This document shows, one piece after another, positions 1-6,032 of a stretch of 6,307 nt of DNA. The number at the start of each line of letters is the position of its first letter. Positions within the stretch are counted from its first letter, which is position 1. The stretch comes from an uncultured Paraprevotella sp. (GTDB lineage Bacteria > Bacteroidota > Bacteroidia > Bacteroidales > Bacteroidaceae): the NCBI GenBank assembly GCA_910584955.1, contig CAJUDC010000133.1, forward strand, positions 1 to 6,307, given 5' to 3'. Made by a program: the position numbers and the translations under genes. The notes under the pieces were generated by a model, which was not told where the DNA came from, ran no database searches, and saw nothing but the letters and a program-made list of their open reading frames with translations.

Positions 1-180
1 AAATCCTGTCGTATCATTGTTTTCAATTTTTTCTGTCAGGGTTTCGGTAATGTCAGCAGAGTCGTCCAGAATAATGGATTCTTCTATGGAAATAGTCTCG
101 GAAGATGGATTGGTGGATCCGCCGCATGCGGCGAATGAAACGGCTAAAATAGCCACCACCGGAATAAAAATCTTTTTCAT
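1..180 (-). CDS. Small acidic lipoprotein, N-terminal part (gene runs off the left edge)
   Basis: The reading frame on the minus strand opens with ATG at 180-178 and stays open to the window edge, giving 60 residues. It begins MKKIFIPVVAILAVSFAACG: a basic start, a hydrophobic core at about residues 4-18, and Cys19 as the probable lipidated residue after F-A-A. The -3 position (Phe) is not ideal for a lipobox, but the arrangement is common for Bacteroidetes lipoproteins. After Cys19 the chain is rich in Ser, Thr, Glu and Asp (for example SIEESIILDD), as in a flexible acidic linker. I see no clear acidic or lysine-rich surface-export signal directly after the Cys, so the membrane side is undetermined. 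A -7 element lies 31 bases upstream. I do not recognise the family, and function cannot be assigned from this fragment. The opposite-strand reading frame over the same bases has no coding character. Confidence 0.75.
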   Translation of the reverse strand, partial: MKKIFIPVVAILAVSFAACGGSTNPSSETISIEESIILDDSADITETLTEKIENNDTTGF

Positions 181-210
181 ATACGTAAAACCATATTGGT
201 TGTTCGGATG

Positions 211-218
211 CAAATGTA
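211..218 (-). promoter_or_regulatory. Bacteroidetes-type -7 element for the lipoprotein gene
   Basis: The minus strand reads TACATTTG, a full match to the Bacteroides -7 consensus TAnnTTTG. It sits about 30 bases upstream of the lipoprotein ATG, predicting a leader of roughly 20-25 bases. I find no convincing TTTG at the -33 position, which lowers confidence. The rest of 181-360 is AT-rich, with an 8-T run at 251-258 and no recognisable gene. Confidence 0.4.
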
Positions 219-360
219 AGTATTAATTCGGATATGTCCGCTTAGATTCGTTTTTTTTAAAGTTCTTGTCCAAAATAGTAACAGTTTGGAATAGTGAATA
301 TATTCTTCTGTAAGCGGATGGAGAAAACTCTATAACAGGTGTAAAAGTTTGGCAGTGAAA

Positions 361-404
361 TAAAAATATCGCAACAGATGTATCAAAAAAATCTGTTGCG
401 ATAA
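361..404 (-). terminator. Intrinsic terminator of the PL26-like lyase gene
   Basis: The arms at 367-379 and 391-403 are perfect 13-bp inverted copies (left arm TATCGCAACAGAT) around an 11-base loop. Read on the minus strand, the stem is followed by TTTTTA, the U-tract of a Rho-independent terminator. On the plus strand the stem is followed by A-rich sequence, so it is one-directional. It starts about 30 bases after the stop codon of the lyase gene, which indicates that transcription ends there and that the lipoprotein gene is a separate unit. Confidence 0.85.
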
Positions 405-433
405 AAATAGTTTATGGTAAACAAGTTATAAAA

Positions 434-3127
434 TTATTCTGCGGGGCTTTCTTCGTTCTCTTTGGGATAGGGAATCACTTCCTGCATGTAAATGGCTTCC
501 AGGCTCCATAAAGCGGCATCATTGGTTGTAACAGTGGGGCATTCGTCTCGTGGGGTCGGTACTTCGGGAGGTAATACATGGTGTATTTCGAAAGGATAAT
601 GCTGCATTTTATCGTCCAGTTTCCACATATCTTTCCAAGCATCCAATGCCATTTTTCGATCATTCATTTTGTATGCAGCATAGGCTTTCAACCGGCTTAC
701 TCGAAAGCGATTGCGATTCAGTTCCAAGGCTTGTTGCTGATAGCGGCGAGCGTGATCCAGCCAAGCCCGTTCCCATGTCGGTTCGTGAATCATATCCATC
801 ATTTCGTTCATTATTTCGAAGCCTCCCATGATTGTCATTAGATGACTGGTACTTTGTAGAGCGGTATCTCCTTCGTAGCTGACGATGCCTGTGGCAGGAT
901 CGAAACCCAATACGCCTGGTCCGGTAAAGAAACCTTTCGGAAGGCGGGCTATGCTACGCATCCCTTGTACGATCTTATTCCTGTAGATAGGATTTCGGGT
1001 GCGTTCCCATTCTGTCATCCAGTTACCTGCGTAAGCTAGCCAATCCGGGCCGATACGCAGGCGGGCAGGGGCACTACACGGGTATTTATCACGAGGCAGT
1101 GCCAGACGCATGGGATCGATGGTATATAACTTCTGTTCGGCATCCTTTACATGTCGCATCAAGTCGCCACAACGCTCATCGGTAGTTAAGTAATAGTAGA
1201 AACGATTCCAAGCGGCTTGACTGATACGTGCTTCCTTGGCTCCGCATCCCCAGTGGCTTACATTATGGCGGGAACCTAATCCGTCGAAAGGACCAATGTG
1301 GTAAACATCTACTTCCGAAGTATGCCGTGTCATGGCTTCGGCTGCTCGCCATACATCCGGTCGACCGGTGCGCAAGAAACTATACCATAGCCACATGTTC
1401 GAAGCCAGTTCGGTATTGTCCCATGCAAAGCCGCCCACGTCGTATTTCCATTCGTGGCGTGCGGCGTCATAGGCGTGCATGAAGTCGCCGTAGTTCCAAA
1501 AACCGTACCAGCGATGTTGTTCTACAGCTTTGAGGAAATAGTTTAAATAACCGCTTAACTGATGCTCTACGCGAGCTCGTTCCGATGAACTGGAATCCGG
1601 TAGGCTCCATACACCGAAAGCTCTTTTGTTGTGAAGATATTCTGGAGTACACATCAACGGACTGTCTTCGGATAGCTGACGGGCACGTTGTGCCACGCCG
1701 GCTTTACCTGGGTAAGCTGTTTCAGGTAATAGGGTCAGTGTATGTGTTCGGGCGATACCATAAGGAGTACTCATGCCCGGTTGCACATCCTCATAACTGG
1801 CAATCAGATCATGCGCCTGATTATCGTAGTGTCGAAGGTTCATGACACCTGCATTAGGATCCCATAACCAAACGGTAAGACTGGCAGCAGATGTTGCTGC
1901 GCTGTCTACTTGTAATCCGGTGGGATAAGACTGCCAGAAATCTTTTAGTGATAGTCCCAAGCCGCCACTCATGTCTCCGGCAAAGACATAACCGGTAGCT
2001 CGTTCTCCAGTGTGCGTACCCATCCAAGGATGTCCTATATGGGTACGTTTTCGTATGCTGTAAGCATTATCGGTGAGTTGCGATAGATGAAAACCGTTCC
2101 ATATCGCCCAGTTATTCAGTAGATGTCGATTCTTTTCATCAAAAGCATCCGGTTCGGGAATGCGTTGGCCGTCCGCTTGCTTATATGCCCAGGTTTTGTC
2201 TTGCCCTAATGTCAGAATGCGGCGGCCTGAAAGCGGTTGTACCGATTCGCTCCATACACCGCCGTTGTTTGTAGCAAAGGCTATGTGTCGATTGTAGACT
2301 TGCTCGCGCATAGGTACGGTGAAACGTATTCCCAGACTACGTATAAAGTCACGGTCCATGTCGCCGTCGTACACAAAAGAATGTACCATTCGTATTTGGT
2401 TGCATGCGTTGTAGAAATACAGACGAATGACAAAAGGTAACCAGGAATGTCCTTCTTGATTGGCATAATGCCCTTCTATGCGTACCAGTGCACGTACATC
2501 CCCGGCTTGTTCTATTTCTGTTTTTTCCACTTGTCCCTTATAATGTCGAAAAATCAGTTGTTGTGTATCTTCGGTATATGGTGCATTTTGTGTGGTACAT
2601 AATAAGTATGACGGGCCAGATATGCAATGTCCCGATAGACACAAGCTATCAAGAAAGGTGCCTCCTTTTTTAGGGATGTAAGCAGTCAGTTTATCGGTTG
2701 ATATGATTATGTGTTCGGTGTCCTCTTGTATTTGTAATTTGGGGACGGACGGTTGGATTTGTTTTTTTCGGCTTATCTTATTATAATATACTTGTTCCGT
2801 TCCTTTAGGGACAACCGTAGCGAATCCTCCCCATTTGATGGATCCGTCCGGCCAGTAGGCTAAGGGCCAAAAATCGGTGGGTAAAGTATTTCCTTGCGGA
2901 GTAGATAATTCTGCGTGGTCTTTAAGACAAAATTCGCCGGGAGAGAAAGGAATTCCGAAACTAACAGCCTTATCGCTTTGGGGGGCAGGACCGATCCAGC
3001 GTAGAATTACCGGACTCTGCGTCTTTCTGGACGATGCTTTTTTTTGCCGGCCTTCGATCGGTAATGTAATAAAAAATGTGATCGCTGTAACCAAATAAAG
3101 GAGACGGTTTGCAAGGATGTTTTTCAT
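434..3127 (-). CDS. Secreted exo-rhamnogalacturonan lyase-like protein (PcRGLX/YetA type, PL26-like)
   Basis: This 897-residue protein most resembles the PcRGLX/YetA family, in which the characterised Penicillium enzyme (family PL26) removes unsaturated galacturonosyl-rhamnose units from the end of rhamnogalacturonan-I by beta-elimination. Residues 1 to about 26 form a signal peptide (basic start, hydrophobic stretch 9-23) with no lipobox Cys, so a periplasmic location is likely. The family's three domains can be followed: an N-terminal RIFT-type barrel at about 40-115 (LRWIGPAP, GIPFSPGE, WPDGSIKWGG), a beta-sandwich at about 120-460, and an alpha/alpha toroid at about 480-885. The toroid holds the most family-like blocks: WNYGDFMHAYD (544-554), WKYDVGGFAWDN (560-571), RTGRPDVW (586-593), RHTSEVDVYH (601-610) and GSRHNVSHWG (618-627). 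The charged and His residues there (D548, E605, D607, H610, R620, H621, H625) are active-site candidates, but I cannot name the catalytic ones. The first ATG is the only one giving a signal peptide. It is divergent from GH105, which would act on its product. Other substrates remain possible. Confidence 0.85.
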   Translation of the reverse strand: MKNILANRLLYLVTAITFFITLPIEGRQKKASSRKTQSPVILRWIGPAPQSDKAVSFGIPFSPGEFCLKDHAELSTPQGNTLPTDFWPLAYWPDGSIKWGGFATVVPKGTEQVYYNKISRKKQIQPSVPKLQIQEDTEHIIISTDKLTAYIPKKGGTFLDSLCLSGHCISGPSYLLCTTQNAPYTEDTQQLIFRHYKGQVEKTEIEQAGDVRALVRIEGHYANQEGHSWLPFVIRLYFYNACNQIRMVHSFVYDGDMDRDFIRSLGIRFTVPMREQVYNRHIAFATNNGGVWSESVQPLSGRRILTLGQDKTWAYKQADGQRIPEPDAFDEKNRHLLNNWAIWNGFHLSQLTDNAYSIRKRTHIGHPWMGTHTGERATGYVFAGDMSGGLGLSLKDFWQSYPTGLQVDSAATSAASLTVWLWDPNAGVMNLRHYDNQAHDLIASYEDVQPGMSTPYGIARTHTLTLLPETAYPGKAGVAQRARQLSEDSPLMCTPEYLHNKRAFGVWSLPDSSSSERARVEHQLSGYLNYFLKAVEQHRWYGFWNYGDFMHAYDAARHEWKYDVGGFAWDNTELASNMWLWYSFLRTGRPDVWRAAEAMTRHTSEVDVYHIGPFDGLGSRHNVSHWGCGAKEARISQAAWNRFYYYLTTDERCGDLMRHVKDAEQKLYTIDPMRLALPRDKYPCSAPARLRIGPDWLAYAGNWMTEWERTRNPIYRNKIVQGMRSIARLPKGFFTGPGVLGFDPATGIVSYEGDTALQSTSHLMTIMGGFEIMNEMMDMIHEPTWERAWLDHARRYQQQALELNRNRFRVSRLKAYAAYKMNDRKMALDAWKDMWKLDDKMQHYPFEIHHVLPPEVPTPRDECPTVTTNDAALWSLEAIYMQEVIPYPKENEESPAE

Positions 3128-3149
3128 AGTTTGATGGATTGTGTGCGTA

Positions 3150-3157
3150 CAAAATTA
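3150..3157 (-). promoter_or_regulatory. Bacteroidetes-type -7 element for the lyase gene
   Basis: The minus strand reads TAATTTTG, a full match to TAnnTTTG, 22 bases upstream of the lyase ATG. This predicts a short leader of about 15 bases. No clear TTTG is found 19-21 bases further upstream (around 3177-3182), so activation by a regulator is plausible. The element faces away from the GH105 promoter, with 54 bases between the two -7 boxes. Confidence 0.42.
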
Positions 3158-3211
3158 AATATTCTTATGAAAAATGGAGCATATTAGCTGAAAAAAAAGA
3201 TTTATTTCACG

Positions 3212-3219
3212 TATATTTG
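3212..3219 (+). promoter_or_regulatory. Bacteroidetes-type -7 element for the GH105-DUF4861 operon
   Basis: TATATTTG matches the TAnnTTTG consensus completely and lies 60 bases upstream of the GH105 ATG, implying a leader of about 50 bases. The -33 position (about 3187-3190, GCTG) is a poor match to TTTG. It is back to back with the minus-strand promoter of the lyase gene. Confidence 0.42.
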
Positions 3220-3233
3220 CAGTCGTATGTTGA

Positions 3234-3246
3234 TGTACAATGTACA
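3234..3246. promoter_or_regulatory. Candidate operator, TGTACA-A-TGTACA
   Basis: Two copies of the self-complementary hexamer TGTACA are separated by one A. The site is therefore both an inverted repeat and a tandem direct repeat of a 7-base unit (ATGTACA at 3233-3239 and 3240-3246). It lies 14 bases after the -7 box, at about +8 to +20 of the predicted transcript of the GH105 operon, where a bound protein would block or modulate transcription. A 1-base centre is unfavourable for an RNA hairpin, so a DNA-binding site is the better reading. No cognate regulator is in the window. Confidence 0.35.
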
Positions 3247-3279
3247 AAATCTTTTTTCTGAATAAATAGGATCAATCTA

Positions 3280-4698
3280 ATGAAAATAATTCCATCTTTA
3301 CTGTATGCATCATTTTTTTTAGGTGTATCGGGTATGGTTCCGGTGACAGCCAGGGCACAGGTTGTAAATGATATGACTACTCCGCTTCATTTGTTGAAGC
3401 CGGATTATAAGATACCTTATGGAGAGTTGACGGCTACGCAGGTCAAGGCTGATATAGATCGTGTGTTTATGTATATAGATGGGCATACACCGGTGCGCTT
3501 GGTTTGCGATGGAAAAGAATTGACTTCTTATAAGAAGTTACCGGAAGGTGCGGAACTGGCGCGCGGGGCATTTCGTATCGGCAGTTATGAATGGGGAATT
3601 ACTTATCAGGCATTGTTAGAGGCAGCTCGCATTACAGGTGATGTAAAATACAGGGATTATGTGATGCGTCGTCTGCTCTTTTTAAGTGGAGTGGCTCCGG
3701 CATTTGAAAAACGGGATGGGGATGAGATTAAAGACGCGCAGATGGAACAGATTCTCCATCCTAGAGCGTTAGACGATGCCGGTACGATGTGTACGGCAAT
3801 GATGAAAGCGCAAAAAGAAAACGACCGGCTTGGTCTGGATTTTTTGATAGACAATTATTTTGATTTTGTTGAGAAAAAACAATATCGTTTGCCGGACGGG
3901 ACATTTGCCCGTCATCGTCCTCAACGTAATACGTTGTGGTTGGATGATATGTATATGGGCATTCCGACGATAGCTTTTCGAGGTGTCTATGATGCGGATT
4001 CCGGTATGCGTTATTTTGATGAGGCCGCTAAAATTTACCGGCAGTTTGTGGAACGTATGTTTTTGCCGGAAAAAGGTATTTACCGTCACGGTTATGTGGA
4101 AGGACTTCAACAACAGCCCACTTATCATTGGGCACGTGCCAACGGATGGGCCTTGCTCACAACTTGTGAACTGTTGGATATGTTACCGGAGCAACATCCT
4201 CAGCGGTCATTTGTCCTGAATCAGTTGCGTAAGCATGTGAAAGGGTTGGCGGCTTTGCAGAGTTCGGAAGGTTTCTGGCATCAGTTGCTGGATCGGAACG
4301 ATTCGTATTTGGAAACTTCTGCTACTGCCATTTATGTATATTGTATTGCTCACGCTATAAACAAGGGATGGATTGAGGGGATAACATATGGCCCTGTGGC
4401 TCAATTGGGGTGGCAGGCTGTTTCAACGAAAATTACATCCGACGGCAAGGTGGAAGGTACTTGTGTAGGTACAGGTATGGCATTTGATCCGGCTTTTTAT
4501 TATTACCGGCCGGCCAATGCACAGGCGGCCCACGGGTATGGTCCCGTGTTATGGGCGGGGGCTGAGATGATAGCTTTGCTGAATCGCTGGCATCCTCGCA
4601 CCAATGATAGTGGTTTGCATTATTACTCGGAAAAGCAGTCGAATCCTTCTCCTTTGTTTTATCTCACGGAAGACGGAAAGGGTGAGGCTGTAAAATGA
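3280..4698 (+). CDS. GH105 unsaturated rhamnogalacturonyl hydrolase (YteR/YesR-like)
   Basis: This 472-residue periplasmic glycoside hydrolase is predicted to remove the 4,5-unsaturated galacturonate left at the non-reducing end of rhamnogalacturonan oligosaccharides by lyases, by hydrating the double bond. A signal peptide covers residues 1 to about 26, with likely cleavage after A-R-A. The rest is an (alpha/alpha)6 barrel. Family marks are WGITYQALLEA (105-115), the LWLDDMYMG block (219-227) with Asp222 in the position of the YteR catalytic Asp143, YRHGY (268-272) with a likely substrate-binding His270, YHWARANGW (282-290) with Arg286 and Trp290 at the same 4-residue spacing as YteR Arg213 and Trp217, and the LETSATAIYVY block (344-354). 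It is longer than the roughly 370-residue Bacillus enzymes, partly from the signal peptide, an insert at about 140-165 and a C-terminal extension after about 440. It is the first gene of a two-gene operon, divergent from the PL26-like lyase. Relatives act on unsaturated glucuronyl or ulvan ends, so exact specificity is open. Confidence 0.93.
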   Translation: MKIIPSLLYASFFLGVSGMVPVTARAQVVNDMTTPLHLLKPDYKIPYGELTATQVKADIDRVFMYIDGHTPVRLVCDGKELTSYKKLPEGAELARGAFRIGSYEWGITYQALLEAARITGDVKYRDYVMRRLLFLSGVAPAFEKRDGDEIKDAQMEQILHPRALDDAGTMCTAMMKAQKENDRLGLDFLIDNYFDFVEKKQYRLPDGTFARHRPQRNTLWLDDMYMGIPTIAFRGVYDADSGMRYFDEAAKIYRQFVERMFLPEKGIYRHGYVEGLQQQPTYHWARANGWALLTTCELLDMLPEQHPQRSFVLNQLRKHVKGLAALQSSEGFWHQLLDRNDSYLETSATAIYVYCIAHAINKGWIEGITYGPVAQLGWQAVSTKITSDGKVEGTCVGTGMAFDPAFYYYRPANAQAAHGYGPVLWAGAEMIALLNRWHPRTNDSGLHYYSEKQSNPSPLFYLTEDGKGEAVK

Positions 4699-4702
4699 AT
4701 CG

Positions 4703-5959
4703 ATGAAATGGAGTAATGAGAAATTGATGATGACGTTTTTTACAAAGCTAGTGTTGGGGTTGGTTGGTTTGGGAATTCCGTCGCTTGCTATATCTGCCCG
4801 GGTATGGGAAGTGACGGTGAGGAATCCGCTATCGGTAGAACGGAAAAATGTGCCGGTGGTGATAAAGTTACATCAGTATATGTCTGCGGAGGAGCGGATT
4901 CTTTCGGCTGTGGTGCAGGGACCAAACGGTGAGATACCGTCGCAGTTGGATGATTTGGATGGCGATTTGCGCCCGGAAGAATTGGTTTTTGTGACCGATA
5001 TGCCGGCTTTGGCAGCCGAGACTTTTCGGGTGACGCTTTCCGATAAGGAACAACCTAAAGTCTATCCGGCGGAAGTTCATGCTCATATCAAGTTGTTCGA
5101 TAGTAAATTGAAATATCCGAATGTGAAGTCGGTGACTTATCCTGGCCGTGTAGCTTCTCTTGATATGTATAACAGTATTTACGGGCATGGGGCTTTATTT
5201 GAAAGTAAACGGGTGGGATTCCGGGTATATATGGACCACCGACAAAGTATTGATGTTTATGGAAAGCAAAAGCCGCAACTGGAATTGGACCGTACCAATT
5301 TCTATGCTACAGAGGAGGATAGGAAGAATGGGTTCGGGTGTGATATACTATGGGCCGGACAGTCGGTTGGAGCCGGCTCGTTTCGTGGTTACGTAAACAA
5401 TGTTCCGATATATATAGACAGTGTGTCTTTTAGGGGACAGACTGTACGTGCCGACGGACCTGTACGTGCCGTTGTGGAAGTAAACGACGGTGATTGGTGG
5501 TATGGAGGAAAGAAGATACAGATGAAACAACGTTATTTTTTATATGCCGGTCATCGGGATGTAACGGTGGAAGTTAAATTGGAAGGAACTGAGAGCAGTG
5601 ATTTATTTTGTACGGGTGTTCAGAAACTTGAGGCCGATAACGAAGGGCTGATATTGCCGTCCGGTCTGGTGGGGAGTTGGGGCATCAACGTACCCGAGAA
5701 ATCCGAACCGGATCATCGGGAAGGAGTAGGATTGGGAGTGTGTGTAGATCGTTGCAATCTGGTGGAGACAAAAGAAGATGACTATAATTATCTGTGTGTG
5801 CTACGACCGGATGAGACGGGGCGGATCACTTACGGATTAGCTATATGCGCCCTTATGGAACAGGGCGGTTTCACGAGTAGTCAAGAATGGTTTCGCTTTC
5901 TCAATGAATGGAGGATGGAGCGCGAGAATCCGTGTAGGGTAGCGGTAAATGTTTATTGA
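4703..5959 (+). CDS. Secreted DUF4861 protein, candidate uronic-acid-acting enzyme
   Basis: This 418-residue protein shows the hallmarks of DUF4861. Residues 1 to about 32 form a signal peptide (hydrophobic core 16-30, likely cleavage after I-S-A) with no lipobox. A beta-rich N-terminal segment at about 34-130 (WEVTVRNPLSVERKNVPVVI) precedes the family core: YGHGALFESKRVGFRVYMDH (160-179), IDVYGKQKP (183-191), the LELDRTNFYA block (193-202), GCDILWAGQSVGAGSF (212-227) and the KKIQMKQRYFLYAG block (270-283). The fold looks all-beta. Conserved polar residues in the core (H162, E167, R174, D178, H179, D184, Y186, D214) are active-site candidates. My unverified recollection is that the ulvan oligosaccharide dehydratase P29_PDnc of Formosa agariphila is of this or a related type. 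If so, this protein could generate unsaturated uronate ends for the GH105 encoded just upstream, with a 4-base gap. In-frame ATGs at 4727 and 4730 would also leave a signal peptide, and the start is not settled. The reaction is inference. Confidence 0.82.
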   Translation: MKWSNEKLMMTFFTKLVLGLVGLGIPSLAISARVWEVTVRNPLSVERKNVPVVIKLHQYMSAEERILSAVVQGPNGEIPSQLDDLDGDLRPEELVFVTDMPALAAETFRVTLSDKEQPKVYPAEVHAHIKLFDSKLKYPNVKSVTYPGRVASLDMYNSIYGHGALFESKRVGFRVYMDHRQSIDVYGKQKPQLELDRTNFYATEEDRKNGFGCDILWAGQSVGAGSFRGYVNNVPIYIDSVSFRGQTVRADGPVRAVVEVNDGDWWYGGKKIQMKQRYFLYAGHRDVTVEVKLEGTESSDLFCTGVQKLEADNEGLILPSGLVGSWGINVPEKSEPDHREGVGLGVCVDRCNLVETKEDDYNYLCVLRPDETGRITYGLAICALMEQGGFTSSQEWFRFLNEWRMERENPCRVAVNVY

Positions 5960-5964
5960 TTTCA

Positions 5965-6008
5965 TATCGGGTATTCTGTTTTTTCATGGACAAACGGAAT
6001 GCCCGATA
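5965..6008 (+). terminator. Hairpin terminator of the GH105-DUF4861 operon
   Basis: The arms at 5965-5981 and 5992-6008 form a 17-bp stem with a 10-base loop, starting 5 bases after the DUF4861 stop codon. Two pairs (5972 with 6001, and 5977 with 5996) are U-G in the plus-strand RNA but would be A-C mismatches in the minus-strand RNA, so the helix is intact only for the plus transcript. No strong T-run follows (CCTATCTGTT), so it may be a weak intrinsic terminator or a 3'-end stabilising hairpin. It lies between convergent genes. Confidence 0.65.
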
Positions 6009-6032
6009 CCTATCTGTTAAGATTGAAATGAA

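Noticed and set aside
17..226. A 69-codon plus-strand reading frame over the lipoprotein start
   Set aside because: It lies antisense to a frame with a clear lipoprotein signal peptide and upstream -7 box, and shows no protein-like features of its own.
271..278. A second possible minus-strand -7 element (CTATTTTG) for the lipoprotein gene
   Set aside because: It deviates from TAnnTTTG at the key first two bases, while a perfect match lies at 211-218 closer to the start codon.
181..433. A possible small gene or small RNA between the lipoprotein and lyase genes
   Set aside because: Apart from the -7 box and the lyase terminator, I see no start codon with coding character and no second hairpin that would mark an independent RNA.
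3234..3246. Reading the TGTACA repeats as an RNA hairpin or riboswitch-type leader
   Set aside because: Six-base arms with a single central base cannot close a normal loop, and the roughly 50-base leader is too short and unstructured for a known riboswitch.
3769..4128. A 119-codon minus-strand reading frame inside the GH105 gene
   Set aside because: It overlaps the conserved catalytic blocks of GH105 on the opposite strand and has no recognisable domain or promoter. It is a shadow frame.
4868..5188. A 106-codon minus-strand reading frame inside the DUF4861 gene
   Set aside because: It is antisense to conserved DUF4861 sequence, with Arg/His/Ile-rich composition typical of an antisense shadow.
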